This document shows, one piece after another, positions 49,817 to 57,513 of a stretch of 64,000 bases of DNA. The stretch lies in assembly GCA_020723345.1 (NCBI GenBank), contig DYJA01000021.1, positions 1 to 64,000 on the forward strand, given 5' to 3'. A model generated the notes under the pieces. The model searched no databases. It was not told the DNA's origin and was given only the letters and a program-made list of their open reading frames with translations. The stretch comes from Candidatus Aquidulcis sp. (GTDB taxonomy: Bacteria > Chloroflexota > Anaerolineae > UBA4142). Within the stretch, counting starts at the first letter, position 1, and each line of letters starts with the position of its first letter. Made by a program: the position numbers and the translations under genes.

Positions 49817-50518
49817 GTCGGAACCTCCCTGCGATTCGGCAAGCGCAAGCGGGTAGCCGGCTTGCTGCCACTCGTGCACGCCTTCTTCCAGGCGCGCGAC
49901 GCGGAATCCTTTGCGTTGTAGTTTTTCAGCGGCTTGATCGGCAAGCACGCAGTACGGTCCGCGGCAGTAGGCAATGATGGCGCGGCGGCGCGGCAACTCG
50001 TTCAGACGTCGCTCAAGATCTTCGAGCGGAATCGAGATCGCGCTGGGCAAATGGCTTGCCGCGTATTCGGCGCTCGGGCGAACGTCGAGCAGCACGGCAG
50101 TGCCTTTTTCCATCCGCGCGCGCAGCTCATCGAGTGAAACGCGCTTGAACACGCGACGTTGCGCGCGGTAGGCGTCGAGTGTGACGCTCACTTCCGCAAG
50201 TTGTTGCGACGCGACCTCGCGGATTTCGAGCCACAAGCGCGTAACGAGCGGATCGGCGATCCGGTAGCGAATGTAAAACCCTTGTCGTTCGTCGATCACC
50301 AAGCGCGCGCGTTTGAATCGCTGGAGATGTTGCGAGGCGTTCGCGACGCTCAGATTCGCTTCGCGCGCGAGCTCCTCCACCGTGCGCGGACCTTGCGCCA
50401 GCAGGTTGAGCAGTTCCAGCCGATGCGGATTCGCCATGGCGGCGGCGATGCGCGCAAAGAGGCGGTAGAGGTCTTGCTTGCGCGCAAGCGTGCGGGGTAG
50501 TTTCTTTTCAGTCGCCAT
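49733..50518 (-). CDS. ArsR-rhodanese fusion regulator
   Basis: Protein of 261 aa. Residues about 15-95 are an ArsR winged helix (NPHRLELLNLLAQGPRTVEE, ANASQHLQRFKRARLV); about 130-225 a rhodanese domain with the loop YCRGPYC carrying a candidate persulfide-forming Cys. Such fusions are thought to sense sulfane sulfur (inference from family). The last 27 residues (from MLVKPF) are in fact the N-terminus of the following MBL gene read in the same frame, so either the two were one long fusion or the original stop was lost. Confidence 0.82.
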   Translation of the reverse strand: MATEKKLPRTLARKQDLYRLFARIAAAMANPHRLELLNLLAQGPRTVEELAREANLSVANASQHLQRFKRARLVIDERQGFYIRYRIADPLVTRLWLEIREVASQQLAEVSVTLDAYRAQRRVFKRVSLDELRARMEKGTAVLLDVRPSAEYAASHLPSAISIPLEDLERRLNELPRRRAIIAYCRGPYCVLADQAAEKLQRKGFRVARLEEGVHEWQQAGYPLALAESQGGSDMLVKPFVDENLGNSSYLVASEQTRKPL

Positions 50519-50604
50519 CGTTGGACAGATGTAGCGCGTGGGTTCGGCTAAAGTGCAGGTTGAGCCGGTCGGGGAAGCAACTCCCATCCAAGACACCGAA
50601 TCCT

Positions 50605-50634
50605 TGACAAAACATAATGTCTTGATATATAATG
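50605..50634 (+). promoter_or_regulatory. Sigma-70 promoter of the FadR-type regulator
   Basis: TTGACA (50605-50610), 18 nt, TATAAT (50629-50634). The following operator overlaps its downstream edge. Confidence 0.8.
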
Positions 50635-50656
50635 GATATTGGATACAATATCCATT
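50633..50656 (+). promoter_or_regulatory. Perfect inverted repeat, probable GntR operator
   Basis: ATGGATATTG (50633-50642) and CAATATCCAT (50647-50656) are perfectly complementary with a 4-nt spacer GATA. It overlaps the end of the -10 box and lies 37 nt before the GntR start, the usual place for autorepression. Confidence 0.75.
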
Positions 50657-50693
50657 AAACGTAGTTTTGCCAACAAGATTAAGGAAGTGGGCT

Positions 50694-51359
50694 ATGGTCT
50701 CCAACTATCGCACGATGCAGGAAATCGTCACGGACACCCTCCGCGACGCGATCCTCAACGGCAAGTATCCGCCCGGTCAGCGCCTAGTCGCCGACGAACT
50801 CGCGAAAGAATTGGGCGTCAGCCGGATGCCCGTTCGCGAGGCGCTGCACCGACTTGAAGTAATCGGCTTGGTGACGATGGTGCCGCACAAAGGCGCAGTC
50901 GTCAGCGAAGTTTCGGAAGAAGAGATCGTCGAGATCTATCACATCCGGGGCGCACTGGATGGACTCGCCACGCGCCTCGCCGCGCCAAACCTCATGCCAC
51001 AGAATCACGCGCGCTTGAACGAAATTCTCGATCAGATGGACGCGGCGGTGCAAGCGAAGGACAATGATCGCTTGCTCGTCATCAATCGCGAATTCCACGA
51101 AGTGATCTGGCAAGCCGCGTGCGCGCCGCGTCTCCAAGCCCTGTTGCAAAATCTGTACGACGCGAGCCAGCGTTTTCGCAACATCAGTCTGCTCCTCCCC
51201 GGTCGCATCGATCAGATCACGCAAGACCACCGGCTGATCGCACAAGCCCTCGCGCAAAACAACATCGCCGACGCCGAACGCTTTGCAATCGAACACCACG
51301 AAGGCACCGCGCGGCGTCTGCTGCGCACCTTCGAACGCAAAAAGAAACTCGCGGAGTAA
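50694..51359 (+). CDS. GntR-family (FadR/FCD) transcriptional regulator
   Basis: Transcription factor of 221 aa. The GntR winged helix is at about 5-72 (LAKELGVSRMPVREALHRL), the all-helical FCD effector domain at about 80-210 with metal-ligand candidates in NREFHEVIW and IEHHEGTARR. FCD regulators respond to acids such as gluconate, galactonate or lactate. It precedes a cupin and a sugar importer and should control them and itself via the palindrome at 50633. AAGGAAG precedes the ATG. Confidence 0.9.
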   Translation: MVSNYRTMQEIVTDTLRDAILNGKYPPGQRLVADELAKELGVSRMPVREALHRLEVIGLVTMVPHKGAVVSEVSEEEIVEIYHIRGALDGLATRLAAPNLMPQNHARLNEILDQMDAAVQAKDNDRLLVINREFHEVIWQAACAPRLQALLQNLYDASQRFRNISLLLPGRIDQITQDHRLIAQALAQNNIADAERFAIEHHEGTARRLLRTFERKKKLAE

Positions 51360-51367
51360 ACACCATT

Positions 51368-51449
51368 TGTCATTGCGAGCGCAGCGAAGCAATCCCCAAA
51401 TCGCAAGCAGGAGATTGTTTCGTCGCAGAAGACGCTCCTCGCAATGACA
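51368..51449. repeat. Family B palindrome, copy 2
   Basis: Arms TGTCATTGCGAG (51368-51379) and CTCGCAATGACA (51438-51449) are perfect; inside, GAAGCAATC faces GATTGTTTC. It lies eight nt after the GntR stop. Confidence 0.92.
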
Positions 51450-51469
51450 CGTCACCCAGCGGAGCAAAG

Positions 51470-51838
51470 ATGCCATTCTACACCTGGCGCGAAATCGTCA
51501 AAGACTTGAATCCCAATCCGACTCTGCCCGCCGGAATGTCGCGGCAAAGCATCGTCGGCGAAAACGCGATGCTGTGCATGCACGAAGCGTTTCCCAATTT
51601 GAAATGTCAGCCGCACATGCATCCCGCCGAACAATTCAGCATCATGCTCAAAGGCAAAATGCGATTCGTGATCGGCGGCGAGGCGCGCGTGCTCGAACCC
51701 GGCGAGGTCGCGCATATTCCCGGCGGCGTCGAACATTCCATCGAAAGTCTCGACGAGTACGTTCTCGTACTCGACGTTTTTGCGCCGCATCGTCCAGACA
51801 TTCTTGCGCGTCTCAAAGAAATCGTACCCAATCTCTAA
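51470..51838 (+). CDS. Small cupin-domain protein
   Basis: Single cupin_2 barrel of 122 aa. Metal ligands are visible in the first motif, PHMHPAEQFSIMLKGKMRF (His, His, Gln/Glu), and in the second, PGGVEHSI. Such proteins are sugar isomerases, dioxygenases or binding proteins; by context it may handle the sugar or sugar acid imported by the following transporter. GGAGCAAAG precedes the ATG. Confidence 0.82.
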   Translation: MPFYTWREIVKDLNPNPTLPAGMSRQSIVGENAMLCMHEAFPNLKCQPHMHPAEQFSIMLKGKMRFVIGGEARVLEPGEVAHIPGGVEHSIESLDEYVLVLDVFAPHRPDILARLKEIVPNL

Positions 51839-51846
51839 TCTCCAAT

Positions 51847-51864
51847 CCTTCGACTTTGCTCAGG
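51847..51864 (-). repeat. Loop-core repeat CCTGAGCAAAGTCGAAGG, lone copy
   Basis: Reverse-strand copy of the core seen in palindrome loops, flanked by short CTCCAAT words (TCTCCAATCC, TCTCCAATTT) on both sides. Confidence 0.75.
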
Positions 51865-51886
51865 ACAAGTCTCCAATTTCTAAACG

Positions 51887-51896
51887 AAGGAGGTGA
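51887..51896 (+). promoter_or_regulatory. STAB-SD-like sequence upstream of sugar-binding protein 2
   Basis: AAGGAGGTGA, complementary to the 16S 3' end, 81 nt before the ATG at 51968. A GTG within it is in frame with the binding protein, so an N-terminally extended form (25 more residues, before the signal) is possible on paper but unlikely. Confidence 0.6.
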
Positions 51897-51912
51897 CCCA
51901 CATAAGCATTTC

Positions 51913-51926
51913 ACACAACGTTGTGT
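51913..51926. promoter_or_regulatory. Perfect 14-bp palindrome in a leader
   Basis: ACACAACGTTGTGT, fully self-complementary, between the remote anti-16S sequence and the true start. It could be a LacI-type operator or an RNA hairpin. Confidence 0.45.
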
Positions 51927-51967
51927 CCATTCAAACGATCCCAATCATTTACAAGGAGAGAGAAGAA

Positions 51968-53374
51968 ATGTCCAAACGATTGTCACTCGTTTTGCTCGTA
52001 GTGATTTTGCTCGCGGTAATCGCCGCGTGCGCGCCCGCGCCCACGCCGATCCCGCCGACTGCCGCGCCAAAACCGACGGACGCGCCCAAGCCAACGACCG
52101 CGCCCGCGCAACCGACCGCCGCTCCGGCGACCAAAGCGCCCGAACCGACAAAAGCCGGTTTCGCGTTCCCCACCGAAAATATCACCATCGAAGTTTGGTG
52201 GCACGAATACGCGCCGATGACCGCGTACGTCAAAGAATTGATCGAAGCGTACAAAAAAGTTCGCCCGAACGTGACGGTCAACGCGACGGTCGCGTCTTCG
52301 ACTGACATGAATACCAAACTCACCGCCGCGCTCGCCGCCGGCACCGGACCCGACGTGATGGACGCCGACGCGTCGTACTACGTCGCGTACTACACCAAGG
52401 GCGTGCTCGAACCGGCGAACCTCGACGTGTTTGGCGTCAAGACATATCAAGAACTCGCCGACAAGTACGTTCCCGGCGGTCTTGCCTCCGGCACGTTCGA
52501 CGGAAAAATCTACACGCTGCCCTACCAGGGCAATTCGATGTCGCTCTTCCTCAACAACAAACTCTTCGCCGCCGCCGGACTCGACGTGAAAAAAGACGCG
52601 CCCAAAACCTGGAACGATTTGATGGCGCTCTGCACAAAATTGAAAAAAGTCGAAGGCAATCGCACGAGCCAAAAAGCGTTCGAGTTCCCGTACCACAGCC
52701 CGCGCTGGCAATTGCAAGACCTCCAGCCGATGACCGAACAATTCGGCGGAAAATTGTTGAGCGACGACGGCAAGACGGCGTACCTCAACAGCCCCGAAGC
52801 CGTAAAAGCGTTGACGCTCTGGCGCGATGTGACCAAAGCGTGCGGCGATCCCAAGAATACCAAGAACACCGCGAGCGATCCGAACAAGGATTTCCTCGAC
52901 GGCTTTACCGCGATGTGGATCACCGGTCCCTGGGCGACTCCGCAAGTCACCGCGTCGCCGGTCAAGAACGATTTCACCGTCGTCGGCTTGCCGCAGGTTG
53001 ATCCCGCCAAACCCAAGACGATGGTGTACGGCTGGGCGTGGGGCGTGTACAACAAACGACCCGACAAGAACAAAATCGCCGCGTGGGATTTCGTCAAGTT
53101 TATGCTGTCCAAGCCGGACGAATGGCTCGGCAAAGCCGGTTTCGTGCAACCCGTCAAAGGCGTGAGCGATTCGGCGACCGCGAAGAATTTCCCGTTCTTC
53201 GACGTCCACATGAAGGACGTGCAGACCGCGACCTGGTACATCCGCTCCGAGTTCGTCAATGAAATCGCGCAAGCGGTTGGGCGCGCGGTGGATAGCGTCG
53301 TGTACGACGGCAAGGATCCCAAAGCCGCGCTCGACGAAGCGCAAGCCGCCGTCGAAAAAGTTCTGAAAAAGTAA
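51968..53374 (+). CDS. ABC sugar importer 2, substrate-binding lipoprotein
   Basis: Extracellular binding lipoprotein of 468 aa, SBP family 1. The lipobox is VIAAC with Cys21, the linker Pro/Ala/Thr to about residue 58, and the fold starts at NITIEVWWHEYAPM. YQGNSMSLFLNNKLFAAAGL and AMWITGPWATPQV are typical of UgpB/MalE-like proteins. The permeases follow. The ligand is probably a sugar or polyol, given the dehydrogenases downstream. ATG 51968 follows AAGGAGAGAG. Confidence 0.9.
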   Translation: MSKRLSLVLLVVILLAVIAACAPAPTPIPPTAAPKPTDAPKPTTAPAQPTAAPATKAPEPTKAGFAFPTENITIEVWWHEYAPMTAYVKELIEAYKKVRPNVTVNATVASSTDMNTKLTAALAAGTGPDVMDADASYYVAYYTKGVLEPANLDVFGVKTYQELADKYVPGGLASGTFDGKIYTLPYQGNSMSLFLNNKLFAAAGLDVKKDAPKTWNDLMALCTKLKKVEGNRTSQKAFEFPYHSPRWQLQDLQPMTEQFGGKLLSDDGKTAYLNSPEAVKALTLWRDVTKACGDPKNTKNTASDPNKDFLDGFTAMWITGPWATPQVTASPVKNDFTVVGLPQVDPAKPKTMVYGWAWGVYNKRPDKNKIAAWDFVKFMLSKPDEWLGKAGFVQPVKGVSDSATAKNFPFFDVHMKDVQTATWYIRSEFVNEIAQAVGRAVDSVVYDGKDPKAALDEAQAAVEKVLKK

Positions 53375-53384
53375 TCGCGCGAAT

Positions 53385-53492
53385 TGTCATTGCGAGAGAA
53401 GCGAAGCAATCTCCAGGCAACTTGGGGATTGCTTCGCATCCTTCGACTACGCGGCACAAACCGCCGCTCCGCTCAGGATGCTCGCAATGACA
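53385..53492. repeat. Family B palindrome, copy 3
   Basis: Arms TGTCATTGCGAG (53385-53396) and CTCGCAATGACA (53481-53492) perfect; inside, GAAGCAATCTCC faces GGGGATTGCTTC, and a reverse-strand form of the TGAGCGG...TCGAAGG core sits in the right half. Confidence 0.92.
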
Positions 53493-53511
53493 CTTGATAA
53501 TGGAGGTTCGT

Positions 53512-54429
53512 TTGAGCGCGCTCACCTCGACCCAAACTCGTCCCATCTGGAAACGTCTCAACTGGAATGTCACCACGAAGCAAGCCCTCTTCGCTTACGC
53601 GATTCTTTTTCCAACCATCGCGATCCTCGCGCTGTTTCGCTTCTTTCCGATGTTGCAGGCGTTCTACGTCAGTCTGACGGAGTACGATCTGTTACGCCCG
53701 CCCAAGTTCATCGGTCTGGAAAATTTTATTGACCTTGTCCAAGATCCGCTTTTTCTCAGTTCCGCGCGCATCTCGATCATGTACGTCGTGTTGAGTTGCG
53801 TGCCGGTCTGGGTCTTGTCGCTCGGACTCGCGGTGCTGTTCAACCGCCACATCGTCGCCAAGAATTTCTTTCGCTCCGCCGCGTTTATGCCGGTCGTGAT
53901 GCCCGCGGTCGTCAACGCGGTCGTCTGGACGTTCATGTACCACCAGGATGGCGTCGTCAACACGGTCATCGGCTGGTTCGGCGTGGATCCGATTCCCTGG
54001 TTGCGTAGCAGCGCGTGGGCGTTGTGGGCAGTGATCATCATCGGCATCTGGCGCGCGACGCCGTACTATATGGTCATTTTTCTCGCGGGCTTGCAAGCGA
54101 TTCCCGAAGAATATTACGAAGCCGCGCAGATCGACGGCGCGAGTGCGTGGTCGCAGTTCCGGCACATCACCCTGCCGTTGTTGAAACCGACGACCTTGCT
54201 CGTGATGGTGATGAGCGTCATCGTCGCGATGAAAGTCTTTGCCGTGCCGATGATCATGACCGGCGGCGGTCCCGCCGATTCGACGCGCGTTTTGCCGCTG
54301 ATGATCTACCAGACCGCGTTCGAGTTCTTCAAGATGGGACGCGCGGCAGCGATGAGCATTTTCTTGTTTGCCGCCGTGATGATCTTTACCGTCTTCCAAA
54401 TTCGCTTGTTCGCGCGCGGGGAGGAGTGA
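53512..54429 (+). CDS. ABC sugar importer 2, permease 1
   Basis: Inner-membrane permease of 305 aa with six segments. The EAA loop is EYYEAAQIDGASAWSQFRH. A TTG at 53512 is chosen because GGAGG lies five nt ahead; an ATG at 53500 overlaps that site. It pairs with the next gene, two nt after its stop. Confidence 0.9.
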   Translation: MSALTSTQTRPIWKRLNWNVTTKQALFAYAILFPTIAILALFRFFPMLQAFYVSLTEYDLLRPPKFIGLENFIDLVQDPLFLSSARISIMYVVLSCVPVWVLSLGLAVLFNRHIVAKNFFRSAAFMPVVMPAVVNAVVWTFMYHQDGVVNTVIGWFGVDPIPWLRSSAWALWAVIIIGIWRATPYYMVIFLAGLQAIPEEYYEAAQIDGASAWSQFRHITLPLLKPTTLLVMVMSVIVAMKVFAVPMIMTGGGPADSTRVLPLMIYQTAFEFFKMGRAAAMSIFLFAAVMIFTVFQIRLFARGEE

Positions 54430-54430
54430 G

Positions 54431-55261
54431 ATGAAAAACATTTTGCGCCATCGCTCCAACCTGATCGTTTATCCACTCCTGCTCGTCGTCGCGTTCATCG
54501 GACTTTTGCCGTACTATTGGATGGTTTCCTGTTCGTTCAAGTTGAACGAAAATATGTTTGCGTACCCGCTCCAATGGTTTCCCGATCCGATCAATTGGTT
54601 AGCATATCCGGCGGCGTGGAAGGCGCAGGATTTCACGCGCTATTTTGTCAACAGCGCGTTCGTCGCGATCGCGATCACACTTGGCAATTTGCTGCTGGCG
54701 TCGCTCGCCGGGTACAGTCTGGCAAAGTTTCAGTACAAGGGTCGCAACATTTTATTCTTGCTCATCCTGAGTACGATGATGCTCCCGCTCGAAGTGACGA
54801 TGGTGCCGCTCTTTCTCATCATCAAACAATTCGATTGGGCGAACACGTACGAAGGTTTGATCGTGCCGTTTTTCGTGGACGGCTTTGGCGTCTTTTTGAT
54901 GCGCCAATATTTGTTGAGCATCCCGAAGGATTTGCTCGAAGCCGCGCGCATGGACGGCGCGTCCGAGTTTCGCATTTACGCGCAGATCGTGATGCCGCTC
55001 TGCAAGCCCGCGCTCGCCGCGCTCGGCGTGTTCACTTTCCGCGAGGCGTGGGACATGTACATCTGGCCCCTCATCATCGTGACGAAAGATTCGCTGAAGA
55101 CGGTCCCACTCGGCATCTCGCTCTTTATGAGCAACTTTGGCGTCGCGTGGGATCAATTGATGGCGATTGCGGCGATTGGCACGCTGCCGATGCTGCTGCT
55201 CTTCTTCTTCCTGCAACGCTCGTTCATTCAAGGGATCGCGATTACGGGGTTGAAGGAGTGA
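54431..55261 (+). CDS. ABC sugar importer 2, permease 2
   Basis: Inner-membrane permease of 276 aa, MalG type. The EAA loop is DLLEAARMDGASEFRIYAQ and the C-terminal IQGIAITGLKE is the usual ending. GGGGAGGAG precedes the ATG. The stop TGA overlaps the start ATG of the dehydrogenase by one nt (TGATG), so the catabolic gene is coupled to the transporter. Confidence 0.92.
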   Translation: MKNILRHRSNLIVYPLLLVVAFIGLLPYYWMVSCSFKLNENMFAYPLQWFPDPINWLAYPAAWKAQDFTRYFVNSAFVAIAITLGNLLLASLAGYSLAKFQYKGRNILFLLILSTMMLPLEVTMVPLFLIIKQFDWANTYEGLIVPFFVDGFGVFLMRQYLLSIPKDLLEAARMDGASEFRIYAQIVMPLCKPALAALGVFTFREAWDMYIWPLIIVTKDSLKTVPLGISLFMSNFGVAWDQLMAIAAIGTLPMLLLFFFLQRSFIQGIAITGLKE

Positions 55262-56277
55262 TGCGCGCGGTCGTCGTCGCGCGGTACGGCGGCGCGCTTG
55301 AGTTGATGGAGCGTCCGCTGCCGCGCCCCGCGCCGAACGAAGTTTTACTGCGCGTGCGCGCGAGCGGTCTGTGCAGTACCGATCTGCATTTGCTCCAAGG
55401 TCGAATGCCACTCGGCGGTTTGCCGCGCATTGTCGGACATGAGATTGCGGGCGAAATCGTACAAGTCGGCGCGGCGACGCGCGACTGGAAAATCGGCGAC
55501 CGCGCCGTCGTCGCGATTGATGTCGTCTGCGGCAAATGCCGGCACTGCTTGACCGGCGAGACGCAGCGCTGTACCGCGATGTTGCGCATCGGCTTTGAGC
55601 GCGATGGCGGGCATGCGGAGTACGTCGCGGTGCCCGCGTCGAACCTCGTCGTGATTCCGCGCGAACTCGCCGACGATGCCGCCGCGATTTTGCCGGACGC
55701 GGTCGCGTGCATGTACCACAGTTTGATTTGCCAGGGCAAAGTTGGCGTTGGGCAAAAGGTTTTGATTCTCGGCGTCGGTGGCTTGGGAATCCACGGCGTT
55801 CAAATCGCGCGCATCGCCGGAGCCGACGTACTGGCAACCAGTCGGCGCGCGGAACGCCTGAAAATCGCGGAACAGTTCGGCGCGCTGCCGGTGAACCCCG
55901 CGACGCAATCGCTCAAGGAAATCGTCGCCGAATTCACGCGCGGCGAAGGCGTGGACGTCGTCGTGGACAACATCGGCACGCGCGCGAGCGTGCGCGAGGG
56001 CTTGGCGCTGCTGCGTCCCGGCGGAAAATTTCTTGTCATCGCGTACCTCGACGAGTCGTTTGAAATTCCTTCGCTGCCGCTTTTCAAAACGGAACAAGAA
56101 ATCATCGGTTGTCGCGGCAGCACGAAGCAGGATTTGACCCAGGTTGTCCAACTCGTACAATCAGGGCGTTTGCAGCCGATCGTCGGCGCGCGTTATCCGC
56201 TCGCGGAAATCGGCGCGGCGGTCGCGCGCTTGGAGCGCGGCGATTTGATCGGACGGATTGTGTTGACCTGTTCGTAG
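55261..56277 (+). CDS. Zinc-dependent medium-chain alcohol/polyol dehydrogenase 1
   Basis: MDR-family dehydrogenase of 338 aa. Catalytic zinc ligands are Cys in SGLCSTDLH and His-Glu in VGHEIAG; the structural zinc site is CGKCRHCLTGETQRC. The NAD(P) motif is GVGGLGIHG. It should oxidise an alcohol, polyol or sugar brought in by the preceding importer. The start is coupled to the permease stop. The stop TAG lies in the GTAGTGTGCGCTT palindrome. Confidence 0.9.
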   Translation: MRAVVVARYGGALELMERPLPRPAPNEVLLRVRASGLCSTDLHLLQGRMPLGGLPRIVGHEIAGEIVQVGAATRDWKIGDRAVVAIDVVCGKCRHCLTGETQRCTAMLRIGFERDGGHAEYVAVPASNLVVIPRELADDAAAILPDAVACMYHSLICQGKVGVGQKVLILGVGGLGIHGVQIARIAGADVLATSRRAERLKIAEQFGALPVNPATQSLKEIVAEFTRGEGVDVVVDNIGTRASVREGLALLRPGGKFLVIAYLDESFEIPSLPLFKTEQEIIGCRGSTKQDLTQVVQLVQSGRLQPIVGARYPLAEIGAAVARLERGDLIGRIVLTCS

Positions 56278-56313
56278 TGTGCGCTTCAGCGCGCTCAAGC
56301 GCGCACTACGAAC
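56270..56313. repeat. Palindrome at a dehydrogenase stop codon
   Basis: Arms GTTCGTAGTGTGCGCTT (56270-56286) and AAGCGCGCACTACGAAC (56297-56313) pair at 16 of 17 positions; loop CAGCGCGCTC. The TAG stop at 56275 is in the left arm. Confidence 0.9.
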
Positions 56314-56341
56314 GCATTTTTATCATGCGGAGAATTTTTTC

Positions 56342-57421
56342 ATGCCAGAAGTGATTCCAACAACGATGCGCGCGCTGGTTTTGCCCGCGCCGGGAAAATT
56401 CGAAATCCAAACGGTGCCGGTGCCGCAGCCCGGCGATTATGAGGTGCTGTGCAAGGTGCGCGCCGTCGCGATCTGCGGCAGCGACCCGGAAATCTTGCGC
56501 GGCGATCTCGCCGGCACGTGGCCGTCGCAGTACCCGTTCACGCCCGGTCACGAATGGGCGGGCGAAGTCGTCGCGCTTGGTCGCGGCGTGATGGATTTGC
56601 AGGTCGGCGATCGCGTTGCGGGTCAGGCGCACAAAGGTTGTGGCGTCTGCAAAAATTGTCTGGAAGGGCGGTACACGATTTGTGAAAATTACGGTCGTCC
56701 TGAATCCGGACATCGTCATTACGGGTTCATCACGCCGGGCGCGTACGCGCAGTACATCGCAATTTCGATCAAGAGCGTGAACAAGACGCCGGACACGATG
56801 ACTTGGCGCGAAGGCGCGCTCGTGGACACCGCAGGCGTCGTGATGCACGGCTTGGAATTGAGCGGCGTGACGCCCGGCGGTACGGTCGCGGTGATCGGTC
56901 CGGGACCGATTGGGTTGATCGCGATGCGCTTGGCGCGCGCGCTCGGCGCGGCGCGCGTCATCGCGATTGGACGCGGCGCGCGGTTGCAAGCATCGCGGCA
57001 AGCCGGAGCGGACGTGCTGATCGATTTTGAGAAAACCGAGCCGGTGAAAGCGATCCGCGACGCGACCGGCGGAATCGGCGTGGACGAGGCGATTGAGTGT
57101 TCCGGCGCGGCGGGCACGTTCCGGCAAGCGGTCGAAATGGTGCGTAAGGGCGGGCGCGTCGCGCTCGTCGGCGTGCCGCCGAACAGCGTGATCGAGCCGC
57201 TGCCGTTCAAATACATCGTCCACAACGAGATCGCGATTTTCGGCTCGCGCGCGAATCCGAACGCGTCGCGCAAAGTGATCGCGCTGATCGCGGCGAAGCA
57301 ATTGCGCGTGGACGATCTCGTCACGCACACTTTTCCGCTCGAACAATTCGCCGACGCGCTCGATACGTTTGTGAATCGCCGCGGCGGCGCGATCAAAGTC
57401 GTCGTCGAACCAAATCAGTGA
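56342..57421 (+). CDS. Zinc-dependent medium-chain dehydrogenase 2 (sorbitol/threonine dehydrogenase type)
   Basis: MDR-family dehydrogenase of 359 aa. Cys in AICGSDPEI and GHEWAGE are the catalytic zinc site; CGVCKNCLEGRYTIC the structural site; GPGPIGLIA the NAD motif. It resembles L-iditol/sorbitol and threonine 3-dehydrogenases and differs clearly from the upstream dehydrogenase, so two oxidation steps on one pathway are plausible. GGAGAA precedes the ATG. The TGA stop is in the following word-repeat hairpin. Confidence 0.88.
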   Translation: MPEVIPTTMRALVLPAPGKFEIQTVPVPQPGDYEVLCKVRAVAICGSDPEILRGDLAGTWPSQYPFTPGHEWAGEVVALGRGVMDLQVGDRVAGQAHKGCGVCKNCLEGRYTICENYGRPESGHRHYGFITPGAYAQYIAISIKSVNKTPDTMTWREGALVDTAGVVMHGLELSGVTPGGTVAVIGPGPIGLIAMRLARALGAARVIAIGRGARLQASRQAGADVLIDFEKTEPVKAIRDATGGIGVDEAIECSGAAGTFRQAVEMVRKGGRVALVGVPPNSVIEPLPFKYIVHNEIAIFGSRANPNASRKVIALIAAKQLRVDDLVTHTFPLEQFADALDTFVNRRGGAIKVVVEPNQ

Positions 57422-57499
57422 ACAGTCAACAGTCAACAGTGAGCAGTATGTAGTCGAATGGGGTTTACTGTTGACTGTTCGCCGTTCACTGTTTACTGA
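57417..57499. repeat. Word-repeat hairpin of CAGTCAACAGT words
   Basis: Left arm CAGTGAACAGTCAACAGTCA then ACAGTGAGCAGT; right arm TTTACTGTTGACTGTTCGCC then GTTCACTGTTTACTG. It overlaps the stop of the dehydrogenase. The word structure matches the hairpin at 27155 (CAGTATTCAGT) with TCAAC replacing TATTC. Confidence 0.9.
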
Positions 57500-57513
57500 T
57501 TTCAAGGAGAATC

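Noticed and set aside
54517-56277. A 586-codon open frame spanning permease 2 and the dehydrogenase
   Set aside because: The first half is the permease region read in the wrong frame; family alignments give separate genes at 54431 and 55261.
27155-57499. Word-repeat hairpins as CRISPR-like arrays
   Set aside because: The units are only 6-10 nt, have no unique spacers and are arranged as facing arms; no cas gene is near.
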